In this document: positions 13,756-21,354 of the stretch, in pieces
Layout of the letters: each line of letters opens with the position of its first letter
Numbering within the stretch: position 1 is the stretch's first letter
Position numbers and translations under genes: made by a program
Notes under the pieces: generated by a model
The model's input: the letters and a program-made list of their open reading frames with translations, nothing else
What the model was told of the DNA's origin: nothing
The model's database searches: none
Origin: a bacterium
Lineage (GTDB): Bacteria > UBA9089 > CG2-30-40-21
DNA length: 23,463 bases
Assembly: GCA_030018795.1 (NCBI GenBank)
Contig: JASEHA010000004.1
Location: 1 to 23,463 of the forward strand
Reading direction: 5' to 3'

Positions 13756-14049
13756 TTATTTCTTTGCTGACTTTGCCGCCTTATCTGCCTTTGTCCCGCT
13801 ATGTCCCCTAAAAAGTCTTGTAGGGGAAAACTCACCCAATTTATGTCCAACCATATTTTCTGTTATATATACAGGGATAAACTTCTTTCCATTATGGACA
13901 GCAAAGGTATAACCCACGAACTCTGGGGGAATGGTTGACCTTCTTGCCCATGTTTTTACCACCTTCTTATCCCCAACATTATTCATGACATCCACTTTTT
14001 TCAATAATTTCTCATCAATATACGGTCCCTTTTTGATTGACCTACCCAC
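13756..14049 (-). CDS. rpsS: 30S ribosomal protein S19
   Basis: S19 pairs with S13 in the 30S head. The 97-residue product reads GRSIKKGPYIDEKLLKKV, then TWARRSTIPPEFVGYTFAVHNGKKFIPVYITENMVGHKLGEFSPTRLFRGHSG, and ends in a lysine/alanine-rich tail. The start is GTG 14049, 7 nt after GGGGG. It lies 12 nt after rplB. Confidence 0.96.
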   Translation of the reverse strand: MGRSIKKGPYIDEKLLKKVDVMNNVGDKKVVKTWARRSTIPPEFVGYTFAVHNGKKFIPVYITENMVGHKLGEFSPTRLFRGHSGTKADKAAKSAKK

Positions 14050-14061
14050 AACTATTCCCCC

Positions 14062-14889
14062 TTATTTACTACGTTTCTTAACAATCATACCCTGCGTCCG
14101 TTTATTTTTTCTGGTTTTATATCCCTTAGACAACTGACCCCATGGTGAGCATGGATGCCTGCCACCAGATGTTTTACCTTCTCCACCACCCATTGGATGA
14201 TCCACTGGATTCATAGCCACCCCACGCACATGCGGCCTTTTGCCCATCCATCTTTTACGACCTGCCTTACCAATGGTAACATTTTCCCACTCTACATTTC
14301 CCACCTGACCAATAGTAGCCATACAATCAAGATGAACACGCCTTATCTCTCCAGATGGCAGTTTCACTTGAGAATAATCGCCATCCTTTGCCACTAACTG
14401 GGCTGAGTTGCCTGCTGACCTGACCAACTGACCACCCTTTCCCTTTTTTAGCTCAATATTATGAATAGCCACCCCATCAGGGATAAACCGTATAGGAAGG
14501 GCATTGCCCGGTTTAATCTCTGCCTCTTCACCAGCAGAGATAACATTCCCAACCTTTAACCCAACCGGGCACAAAATATATCTCTTTTCACCATCTGCAT
14601 AGGTCAATAAAGCAATATTAGCCGAACGGTTTGGGTCATACTCAATCGATGTTACCTTAGCCGGAATATTTAATTTATCCCGACGAAAGTCTATTATCCT
14701 GTATTTCCGCTTTACCCTTCCACCACGAAACCTCAAGGTAGCCCTGCCCTGATTATTCCTTGCACCTGTAGACGGCAATATCTCCACCAATGACTTCTCT
14801 GGAGACTTACCCTTAGTAATATCATCTGCCACAAGAACACTCATGCCCCTTCTGGATGGTGTTGTCGGCTTAAATACCTTTATTGCCAT
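14062..14889 (-). CDS. rplB: 50S ribosomal protein L2
   Basis: L2 is required for subunit association and peptidyl transferase activity. The 275-residue product opens MAIKVFKPTTPSRRGMSVL and has the family core GRATLRFRGGRVKRKYRIIDF and the conserved C-terminal GVAMNPVDHPMGGGEG with the histidine implicated in activity. GGAGG lies 6 nt before the ATG. The 124-nt gap upstream to rplW is packed with three REP elements. Confidence 0.97.
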   Translation of the reverse strand: MAIKVFKPTTPSRRGMSVLVADDITKGKSPEKSLVEILPSTGARNNQGRATLRFRGGRVKRKYRIIDFRRDKLNIPAKVTSIEYDPNRSANIALLTYADGEKRYILCPVGLKVGNVISAGEEAEIKPGNALPIRFIPDGVAIHNIELKKGKGGQLVRSAGNSAQLVAKDGDYSQVKLPSGEIRRVHLDCMATIGQVGNVEWENVTIGKAGRKRWMGKRPHVRGVAMNPVDHPMGGGEGKTSGGRHPCSPWGQLSKGYKTRKNKRTQGMIVKKRSK

Positions 14890-14925
14890 TTCATTCCTCC
14901 GTAACTATAACGCTTACACATCATG

Positions 14926-14948
14926 GTAACACAAGCATCCTGCTTGTG
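14926..14948 (+). repeat. REP-like palindrome, CACAAGC type, opposite orientation
   Basis: Plus strand: GTAA, then a perfect 7-bp stem CACAAGC/GCTTGTG around ATCCT. It faces the minus-strand copy at 14967-14989, giving an inverted pair 18 nt apart. Confidence 0.8.
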
Positions 14949-14966
14949 ATTTTGCTTTCTCAAGTT

Positions 14967-14989
14967 CTCAAGCTGGAAGCTTGAATTAC
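14967..14989 (-). repeat. REP-like palindrome, TTCAAGC variant
   Basis: Minus strand: GTAA, then TTCAAGC/GCTTGAG around TTCCA, 7 bp with one G-T pair. It is the middle of three elements in the rplW-rplB gap. Confidence 0.7.
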
Positions 14990-14993
14990 ATCA

Positions 14994-15017
14994 CTCAAGC
15001 TGGAAGATGCAAGCTAC
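14994..15017 (-). repeat. Diverged REP-like element containing the rplW stop codon
   Basis: Minus strand: GTAG then a sequence ending TTCCAGCTTGAG, identical over its last 12 bases to the right part of the neighbour at 14967. The 5' arm has changed and the stem is weak. The TAG of GTAG (15016-15014) is the rplW stop codon. Confidence 0.55.
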
Positions 15018-15319
15018 ATCCCCTCAAACAATGGGATCACCTGTCCCCTGGCTATAGTTACCATAGCCTTCTTCCAATCCGGTGTTTTGCCCATCTGCTG
15101 TCTTACCCTTCTCTTCTTCCCTAATTGATTCGAGGTATTAACCTTTGTTACTTTAACCCCAAAAATCTCTTCTATAGCATGCCTTATTTGAAACTTATTT
15201 ACATCCTTTGCCACTTCAAAGACATAAGTATTGTGAGTTAATAGATCGTTTGCCTTTTCTGTAAATATCGGCCGTTTTATAATCTTATATGCAAAGAGAT
15301 CACCTGTATATTTAGACAT
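15014..15319 (-). CDS. rplW: 50S ribosomal protein L23
   Basis: L23 docks trigger factor and SRP at the tunnel exit. The 101-residue product has YKIIKRPIFTEKANDLLTHNTYVFEVAKDVNKFQIRHAIEEIFGVKVTKVNTSNQLGKKRR, the L23 pattern (rPixTEK, in.k.eIk.AVe.lF.VkV..Vnt). The ATG overlaps the rplD stop by 8 nt, with GAGGTG inside rplD as ribosome binding site. The TAG stop falls within the GTAG of a REP-like element, so the exact end of this protein may have been set by that element. Confidence 0.95.
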   Translation of the reverse strand: MSKYTGDLFAYKIIKRPIFTEKANDLLTHNTYVFEVAKDVNKFQIRHAIEEIFGVKVTKVNTSNQLGKKRRVRQQMGKTPDWKKAMVTIARGQVIPLFEGM

Positions 15320-15974
15320 TAACCATCACCTCATCAACATTTTTCTCGCCTTTCTCGCCTCTTTCGCCACCCAATCCATCAAGGACATCCTTGGTTATAA
15401 GAATTGTAGGATGCTTTAATACTTCATAAGTATATAGGTTCTCAAACTTCAGATACCCTGTCCCGGCAATATTTCTCATAGAAAGAATAACATTTTCATC
15501 CTTATTTCCCAAAACAACCAATGGTCTATTCAATTTCAATTTCTTAAATATCTGTGCCATCCTTGAGGTTTTTGGACTCTCAAAACTTAAAGAATCAACC
15601 ACCCTTAGATTTCCTTCTTTTACCCTCTCTGAAAGCACGGTATAAAGGGCTGCCCTGCGCACCCTGACAGGTATTTTAGCCTCAAACTGTCTTGGTTTAG
15701 GCGGGAATACCACACCGCCACCCCTCCAGACAGGGCTTCGATTACTTCCTGCCCGAGCATTACCCGTACCTTTTTGCTTAAAGGGTTTTTTGCCGCCACC
15801 TGAAACCTCACCCCTTGTCTTAGCCTTTACTGTTCCCTGACGGCAATTCAATAGGTGAGCCTTTACTGCCTCATAAACCACTGACTTTGAACCATTATAT
15901 TCAAAGATCTCACGAGGAAGCTCAACCTTTCCTATTACATCACCATCTATATTATATAAATTCACCATCGACAT
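15312..15974 (-). CDS. rplD: 50S ribosomal protein L4
   Basis: L4 contributes to the tunnel constriction with L22, and in E. coli it represses the S10 operon. The 220-residue product contains GTVKAKTRGEVSGGGKKPFKQKGTGNARAGSNRSPVWRGGGVVFPPKPR, the extended rRNA-binding loop, and a C-terminal domain with KTSRMAQIFKKLKLNRPLVVLGNKDENVILSMRNI. GGGAG lies 7 nt before ATG 15974. A second ATG two codons in is possible. The last residues are acidic and lysine-rich. Confidence 0.95.
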   Translation of the reverse strand: MSMVNLYNIDGDVIGKVELPREIFEYNGSKSVVYEAVKAHLLNCRQGTVKAKTRGEVSGGGKKPFKQKGTGNARAGSNRSPVWRGGGVVFPPKPRQFEAKIPVRVRRAALYTVLSERVKEGNLRVVDSLSFESPKTSRMAQIFKKLKLNRPLVVLGNKDENVILSMRNIAGTGYLKFENLYTYEVLKHPTILITKDVLDGLGGERGEKGEKNVDEVMVNV

Positions 15975-16029
15975 CTTTTATCTCCCTATCTCCCTTAAAG
16001 CAATGTAATATCGCGTTAATAATTAATAT

Positions 16030-16052
16030 GGGCAAAGAAACCCTTCCCCTAC
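16030..16052 (-). repeat. REP-like element, GGGGAAGGG variant (degenerate)
   Basis: Minus strand: GTAG then GGGAAGGGTTTCTTTGCCC, aligned to the copy at 18441 with a few changes. The stem is broken by one unpaired base. It lies directly behind the element at 16054-16098 in the rplC-rplD gap, giving a head-to-tail pair. Confidence 0.5.
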
Positions 16053-16053
16053 A

Positions 16054-16098
16054 GGGATTAACAACGATAGCAAGCTATGTATCGCAACCATTCCCTAC
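16054..16098 (-). repeat. Long REP-like hairpin containing the rplC stop codon
   Basis: Minus strand: GTAG, then a long imperfect palindrome of about 17 pairs (two mismatches, several G-T), ending in ATCCCT, with ATAGC/GCTAT at the tip. The TAG of GTAG (16097-16095) is the rplC stop codon. The GGAATGG start links it to the copies at 11509 and 13726. Confidence 0.6.
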
Positions 16099-16721
16099 AC
16101 AGAAGACTTGATTGTCAACAAAACACCCTTGTGTCCGGGCACTGCACCCCTGACCAATAAAATCCCTTGCTCAGCATCTACCATGACAACCCTTAAATTT
16201 TTCACTGTATTCTGCTTATTTCCCATTCTTCCAGGCAACTTTGTACCCTTAAGGGTTCTGGATGGTTGAGAACTCTGTCCTATTGAACCCGGTGCCCTGT
16301 GAAACATAGAGCCATGTGTATCCTTGCCACCACTAAACCCATGTCTTTTTATTACACCGGCAAACCCTTTACCCTTGGTAATTCCAATGACATTTACACG
16401 CTGCCCTACCTTGAAAATATCAGCATTAATAATATCCCCAACATTATACTCCTCTGCAAGTTTTTTAATACGAAATTCCCGCAAAGTCCTCTTCGGAGAC
16501 ATACCCTTTGTCTTAAAATGTCCCATCATGGGTTTATTTACCAACCGTTCCGGCATATCCTCAAATCCAACCTGAATACTATCATAACCATCTGTACCCA
16601 TGGTCTTTTTCTGAATAACTATACACGGACCAGCCTTAATTACTGTCACAGGAACAACCCTTCTTTCTGCATCAAAGATTTGAGTCATGCCTATCTTTCT
16701 ACCCAATAGCCCAACAGTCAT
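16095..16721 (-). CDS. rplC: 50S ribosomal protein L3
   Basis: L3 reaches the peptidyl transferase centre and helps start 50S assembly. The 208-residue product has LLGRKIGMTQIFDAERRVVPVTVIKAGPC, GVIKRHGFSGGKDTHGSMFHRAPGSIGQSSQPSRTLKGTKLPGRMG and VRGAVPGHKGVLLTIK. Two consecutive ATG codons follow GGAGG; the second (16721) has the better spacing (6 nt). The stop codon is part of a REP-like GTAG. Confidence 0.96.
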   Translation of the reverse strand: MTVGLLGRKIGMTQIFDAERRVVPVTVIKAGPCIVIQKKTMGTDGYDSIQVGFEDMPERLVNKPMMGHFKTKGMSPKRTLREFRIKKLAEEYNVGDIINADIFKVGQRVNVIGITKGKGFAGVIKRHGFSGGKDTHGSMFHRAPGSIGQSSQPSRTLKGTKLPGRMGNKQNTVKNLRVVMVDAEQGILLVRGAVPGHKGVLLTIKSSV

Positions 16722-16830
16722 CATCTTCCTCCATTTCAATAGGTATACAGACTATAGACACATTTGATTACAATAATAGCCCATAGCCTAAACAACCTAT
16801 TATACATCCTCATGCAACACTGCTCACTAC

Positions 16831-17139
16831 CTACGACTTTATTTCCACATCCACACCAGCTGGCAAATCCAATTTCATCAAGGCAGATACCGTATCCATG
16901 GTTGGTTCCAGGATATCTATCAACCTCTTATGTGTCCGCATCTCAAACTGTTCCCTTGACTTCTTATCTACATGAGGAGACCTGAGAACAGTATATACGC
17001 TTCTCGTCGTAGGCAATGGTATGGGACCTGACAACTTTGCCCCTGTTCGTATAGCCGTAGCTACAATCTCTTTTGTTGACTTATCCAACAATCTACAATC
17101 ATACGCCTTTAATCTTATTCGAATCTTTTGTGAAGCCAT
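16831..17139 (-). CDS. rpsJ: 30S ribosomal protein S10
   Basis: S10 belongs to the 30S head and also works as the antitermination factor NusE. The 102-residue product MASQKIRIRLKAYDCRLLDKSTKEIVATA, with GPIPLPTTRSVYTVLRSPHVDKKSREQFEMRTHKRLIDI, is the standard protein. It begins 12 nt after tuf, with GGGTG as ribosome binding site. It normally opens the S10 operon; here no promoter separates it from the str genes. The 109-nt gap to rplC shows nothing convincing. Confidence 0.97.
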   Translation of the reverse strand: MASQKIRIRLKAYDCRLLDKSTKEIVATAIRTGAKLSGPIPLPTTRSVYTVLRSPHVDKKSREQFEMRTHKRLIDILEPTMDTVSALMKLDLPAGVDVEIKS

Positions 17140-17151
17140 CTGTCACACCCT

Positions 17152-18351
17152 TTATTCAATAATCTCTGTTACAACCCCTGAACCAACCGTTCGTCCACCC
17201 TCACGGATAGCAAACCTTAACGACTTATCCATAGCAATTGGGGTAATAAGCTCTACATCCATATTCACATTATCGCCTGGCATTATCATTTCAATCCCCT
17301 CAGGCATCTTAATAGCACCGGTCACGTCTGTTGTTCTGAAATAGAACTGCGGTCTATAATTATTAAAGAATGGGGTATGTCTTCCACCCTCTTCCTTGGT
17401 CAAGACATAAACCTCTGCCTTAAACTTGGTATGCGGGGTAATCGAGCCTGGAGCAGCAACAACCTGACCACGTTCAATCTGATTCTTGTCAACACCACGG
17501 AGCAGTAAGCCAACATTATCCCCTGCCTCACCATAATCAAGTGTCTTTCTGAACATCTCAACACCAGTAACCACAGACTTTCGGGTATCCTGCATACCAA
17601 TAATCTCAACCGCATCACCTGTTTTTATCTGGCCTTTTTCTATCCTTCCTGTAGCCACTGTTCCTCTTCCTGTAATCGTGAAAACATCTTCAACTGCCAT
17701 CAGGAATGGCTTATCTGTTTCACGTTTTGGCATAGGAATATAGTCATCTGCTGCCTTCATTAATTCAAGGATACATTTACAATTTGGGCAATCATCCTTG
17801 CCGCATCCACACTGAGCTGCCTTAAGGGCTGAGCCTCTGATAATCGGTATCTCATCACCAGGAAAATTATATTCAGAGAGTAACTCCCTGACTTCTAACT
17901 CTACAAGATCCAATAACTCTGGGTCATCAACCATATCAACCTTATTCATGAAAACAACAAGTGTAGGTACACCAACCTGTCTTGCCAGAAGAATATGCTC
18001 TCTTGTTTGTGGCATTGGACCATCGCAAGCAGCAACTACTAATATTGCCCCATCCATCTGGGCCGCCCCGGTAATCATGTTCTTGATATAATCAGCATGA
18101 CCAGGACAATCAATGTGAGCATAATGTCTGGTATCTGTCTGATATTCTACATGAGCGATAGCAATCGTAATACCCCTCTCCCTTTCCTCAGGGGCATTAT
18201 CAATACTGCCAAATTCACGAAACTCAGCAAATCCCCTTTTGCTTAATATCTGAGTAATCGTTGATGTAAGTGTTGTCTTACCATGATCAATATGACCAAT
18301 AGTTCCAATATTCACATGTGGTTTTGTTCTTTCAAACTTTTGCTTTGCCAT
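17152..18351 (-). CDS. tuf: Elongation factor Tu with a five-cysteine cluster in the G domain
   Basis: EF-Tu carries aminoacyl-tRNA to the ribosome. The 399-residue product has GHIDHGKTT (residues 19-27), the switch I threonine in RGITI, DCPGH (81-85), NKVD (136-139) and SAL (174-176), then domains 2 and 3 with HTPFFNNYRPQFYFRTTDVTG and RFAIREGGRTVG. Just after SAL, at 181-193, is CGCGKDDCPNCKC, five cysteines replacing the usual loop and adding about five residues relative to E. coli EF-Tu. ATG 18351 is chosen: AAGGAGG lies 6 nt upstream. The gap to fusA (18352-18468) holds a REP element and a short CCCTG/CAGGG hairpin followed by a TTGATTTT stretch. Confidence 0.97.
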   Translation of the reverse strand: MAKQKFERTKPHVNIGTIGHIDHGKTTLTSTITQILSKRGFAEFREFGSIDNAPEERERGITIAIAHVEYQTDTRHYAHIDCPGHADYIKNMITGAAQMDGAILVVAACDGPMPQTREHILLARQVGVPTLVVFMNKVDMVDDPELLDLVELEVRELLSEYNFPGDEIPIIRGSALKAAQCGCGKDDCPNCKCILELMKAADDYIPMPKRETDKPFLMAVEDVFTITGRGTVATGRIEKGQIKTGDAVEIIGMQDTRKSVVTGVEMFRKTLDYGEAGDNVGLLLRGVDKNQIERGQVVAAPGSITPHTKFKAEVYVLTKEEGGRHTPFFNNYRPQFYFRTTDVTGAIKMPEGIEMIMPGDNVNMDVELITPIAMDKSLRFAIREGGRTVGSGVVTEIIE

Positions 18352-18440
18352 TTTTTCCTCCTTAATCTCCTGTGTCAACTACAAACTGACAATTAATTAT
18401 ATAAAATCAACCCTGCCGCTAACAGGGAACAAACTAAGTT

Positions 18441-18467
18441 GGATGGGCAAGAGAACCCTGCCCCTAC
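18441..18467 (-). repeat. REP-like palindrome, GGGCAGG type
   Basis: Minus strand: GTAG, then GGGCAGG/CTTGCCC (7 bp, one G-T pair) around GTTCT. It begins one base after the fusA stop codon. Confidence 0.65.
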
Positions 18468-18468
18468 C

Positions 18469-20580
18469 TCACCTTGTCATAATCTTTTCAGCTATATTCT
18501 TTGGTACTTCAGAGTAGTAAGCAAATTCCATTGAATACGTTCCCCTTCCTTGAGAAAATGACCTCATTACAGTTGCATAACCAAACATCTCAGCCAGTGG
18601 CACCTCGCCTCGAATAACCTGAACACCATGACGTGTTTCCATTTCCATGACATTACCACGGCGAGAATTAACATCACCAATACAATCCCCCATATATTCC
18701 TGGGGAAGGATAATCTCTATCCTCATCATTGGCTCCAGAAGAACAGGCTTGGCCATCTTCATCCCATCCTTCATCGCCATAGAGGCAGCATTCTTAAAGG
18801 CTATTTCTGACGAATCCACCTCATGAAAAGAACCATCAACAAGGGTTACCTTTACATCTACCACCGGGAACCCGGCCAACACCCCATTCTCCAGAGACTC
18901 TTTCACACCCTTTTCTATGGGTGAGATATATTCTTTGGGGATTGCCCCGCCAACAATCTTGTCAATAAACTCAAACCCTGCTCCAGCCTCATTTGGCTCT
19001 ATCTTCAAATACACATGTCCATACTGTCCACGCCCACCACTCTGACGGATATACTTGCCCTCAATCTCTTCCACTGTTGACCTTATCGTCTCCCTGTAAG
19101 CCACCTGCGGCTTACTGACATTCACCTCAACACTAAACTCCCTTTTCATCCTATCAACCAATATCTCCAGGTGAAGCTCACCCATACCAGCTATCACGGT
19201 TTGACCTGTCTCACGATTAATAGATGTCCTGAATGTTGGGTCCTCATGAGAGAGCCTTGATAAGGCTACGCTTAATTTCTCTTCATCTGCCCTTGTCTTT
19301 GGCTCAATAGCCATTGAGATTACTGGCTCTGGGATATGAATGGACTCTAAGATAATCGGATACTCTACATTACACAGGGTATCCCCAGTAATAACATCCT
19401 TTAACCCTACCACTGCCGCAATATCCCCTGTCCTTATCTTATCAACATCCTCTCTTTTATTAGCATGCATAAGCAGGATTCTGCTTATCCTTTCCTTTCT
19501 ATCCTTTGTAGCATTATAAACATAACTTCCAGATGCCAGATTCCCTGAATACACCCGAACATAGGTAAGATTACCCACAAACGGATCGGTCATTATCTTA
19601 AAGCAAAGGGCAGAGAATGGCTCATCATCACTGGGCACCCTTTCTTCCTCTGCCTGTTTTACAGGATTCATCCCAACTACTGCCGCTACATCTGAAGGAG
19701 CAGGCAAATAATCAATTACAGCATCCAATAACGGCTGAACACCTTTATTCTTAAAGGATGTACCGCAAAGTACCGGAAAAATTCCACAGGCTAATGTTGC
19801 CTTTCTCAACACCCTTTTTATCTCATCTATTGAAACAGGCTCATCATGGATATACTTTTCCATCAAGGCATCATCAAACTCAGACAAGGATTCAATCATA
19901 TCATGTCTTTGCTTTTCTGCCTCTTCTTTCAATTCTAAAGGAATATCTATTATTCTAAAAACTGCCCCTAACTCCTCACCATCCCAAACAATACCCTTCA
20001 TTTCTACCAGATCGATAACACCATTAAATTTTTCTGCCTGACCAATCGGTATTTGAATAGGCACTGGATTTGCCATAAGCCTATCCTTCATCATGGAAAC
20101 CACTTTAAGGAAATCAGCACCAATCTTATCCATCTTATTAACATAAGCGATCCGTGGCACACCGTATCTATCTGCCTGACGCCAGACTGTTTCAGACTGT
20201 GGCTCAACCCCGCCTACTGAACAAAAAACAGCCACCGCACCATCAAGCACCCTTAATGACCTTTCTACCTCTATTGTAAAATCAACGTGTCCTGGCGTAT
20301 CAATCAGATTGATACGATTATCACGCCAGAAGCAGGTTGTTGCTGCAGAGGTAATAGTAATCCCACGCTCTTGTTCCTGCTCCATCCAGTCCATGGTAGC
20401 TGCACCATCATGAACCTCACCTATCTTATGCACCCTGCCGGTATAATAAAGAACTCTCTCGGTTGTTGTTGTCTTACCAGCATCAATATGAGCCATTATG
20501 CCGATATTTCTTATCTTAGACAATGGGAATACTCTTCCACTTGTTTTTAACGCATCTTTTGCACCTGCGACGACTGCCAT
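18469..20580 (-). CDS. fusA: Elongation factor G
   Basis: EF-G is the GTPase that drives translocation and, with RRF, ribosome recycling. The 703-residue product has the P-loop MAHIDAGKTTTTERVLYYTG (around residues 29-48), the switch I block ERGITITSAATTCFW, DTPGHVDFT and VNKMDKIGADF, and the later EF-G domains including GMGELHLEI and GRGQYGHV. The N-terminus carries about 15 residues (MAVVAGAKDALKTSG) ahead of the usual RVFPL start, supported by AGGAG 9 nt before the ATG. It follows rpsG by 136 nt, a gap with no gene that I can support. Confidence 0.97.
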   Translation of the reverse strand: MAVVAGAKDALKTSGRVFPLSKIRNIGIMAHIDAGKTTTTERVLYYTGRVHKIGEVHDGAATMDWMEQEQERGITITSAATTCFWRDNRINLIDTPGHVDFTIEVERSLRVLDGAVAVFCSVGGVEPQSETVWRQADRYGVPRIAYVNKMDKIGADFLKVVSMMKDRLMANPVPIQIPIGQAEKFNGVIDLVEMKGIVWDGEELGAVFRIIDIPLELKEEAEKQRHDMIESLSEFDDALMEKYIHDEPVSIDEIKRVLRKATLACGIFPVLCGTSFKNKGVQPLLDAVIDYLPAPSDVAAVVGMNPVKQAEEERVPSDDEPFSALCFKIMTDPFVGNLTYVRVYSGNLASGSYVYNATKDRKERISRILLMHANKREDVDKIRTGDIAAVVGLKDVITGDTLCNVEYPIILESIHIPEPVISMAIEPKTRADEEKLSVALSRLSHEDPTFRTSINRETGQTVIAGMGELHLEILVDRMKREFSVEVNVSKPQVAYRETIRSTVEEIEGKYIRQSGGRGQYGHVYLKIEPNEAGAGFEFIDKIVGGAIPKEYISPIEKGVKESLENGVLAGFPVVDVKVTLVDGSFHEVDSSEIAFKNAASMAMKDGMKMAKPVLLEPMMRIEIILPQEYMGDCIGDVNSRRGNVMEMETRHGVQVIRGEVPLAEMFGYATVMRSFSQGRGTYSMEFAYYSEVPKNIAEKIMTR

Positions 20581-20716
20581 TTCTTTTACACTCCTATCAA
20601 CTTACACATTTTCTAAAACTTACGCAAATATGCGCTAATTGATTTCTCCTAAATTAACCTGGCTTTTGCCATGGAATTACAGAAAAACAATCTTGACCGT
20701 TCTCTTGCGATAATCA

Positions 20717-21187
20717 CTACCATTTATAATGAGCAAAGGCTTTATTTGCCTCAGCCATCTTATGAGTATCATCCCTTTTCTTTATTGCTGAACCAGTACC
20801 ATTGACTGCATTCATAATCTCATAAGACAATCGTTCCCTCATTGGCTTCCCTGATTGCTGTGTAGCAAAATTAATAATCCATCTCATGGCCATGGCCATA
20901 CCTTTTTCTTCTTTCACCTCAATAGGTACCTGATAGGTTGCTCCACCGACTCGTCTTGATTTTACACACACATGAGGACGAGTATTATTTAGAGCCTGCT
21001 TAAAGACAGACAGGGGAGAATTCTTTGTCTTATTTTGAATAATATCAAAGGCATCATAAACAATCCCCTGTGCCACAGACTTCTTCCCCTTCTTCATAAT
21101 AACATTTACAAATCTTGTCACCAATTGACTATTAAAAATTGGATCTGGTAATACTGGCCTTCTTCTTGGCGGCCCTTTTCTTGGCAT
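20717..21187 (-). CDS. rpsG: 30S ribosomal protein S7
   Basis: S7 nucleates the 30S head and, in E. coli, represses the str operon by binding the rpsL-rpsG spacer. The 156-residue product is standard in length: MPRKGPPRRRPVLPDPIFNSQLVTRFVNVIMKKGKKSVAQ, with NTRPHVCVKSRRVGGATYQVPIEV and a C-terminus KRDDTHKMAEANKAFAHYKW. ATG 21187 is preferred over a GTG three codons earlier because AGGGGTG lies 6 nt upstream. The 167-nt spacer to rpsL carries a palindrome and a REP element. Confidence 0.97.
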   Translation of the reverse strand: MPRKGPPRRRPVLPDPIFNSQLVTRFVNVIMKKGKKSVAQGIVYDAFDIIQNKTKNSPLSVFKQALNNTRPHVCVKSRRVGGATYQVPIEVKEEKGMAMAMRWIINFATQQSGKPMRERLSYEIMNAVNGTGSAIKKRDDTHKMAEANKAFAHYKW

Positions 21188-21293
21188 AAAACTCACCCCT
21201 TAATCAGCTGTTAGCTGTTAGTAGTTCCAAAACCACTGCCCAAACAAATGGCTTGAATGTCAACATGTCATCTATCACCAAAGGCAAGAAATA

Positions 21294-21316
21294 CACAAGC
21301 AGGATGCTTGCACTAC
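21294..21316 (-). repeat. REP-like palindrome, CACAAGC type
   Basis: Minus strand: GTAG, then TGCAAGC/GCTTGTG around ATCCT, seven pairs of which two are G-T. It lies in the rpsL-rpsG spacer. Confidence 0.7.
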
Positions 21317-21331
21317 CCTTGCAGCTTTTTT

Positions 21332-21348
21332 GATGGGCAGTGCCCATC
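21332..21348 (-). other. Palindrome in the rpsL-rpsG spacer
   Basis: GATGGGCA, one base, TGCCCATC: a perfect inverted repeat starting 6 nt after the rpsL stop. As RNA it forms at least GAUGGG/CCCAUC with a 5-nt loop. No U run follows. The rpsL stop also gives GTAG just upstream, so a diverged REP is possible. The position matches the S7 target region of E. coli, but no S7-binding mimic was recognised. Confidence 0.55.
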
Positions 21349-21354
21349 ATACTG

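Noticed and set aside
16776..16830. TATAAT in the rpsJ-rplC gap
   Set aside because: No -35 partner at proper spacing.
18396..18424. Possible internal promoter before tuf (TATAAT)
   Set aside because: The -10 is perfect, but no acceptable -35 occurs at 16-18 nt. AT-rich gaps give such matches by chance.
20581..20716. Short frame MAKARLI in the rpsG-fusA gap
   Set aside because: Seven codons without a ribosome binding site. The gap shows only a 4-bp CGCA/TGCG pairing.
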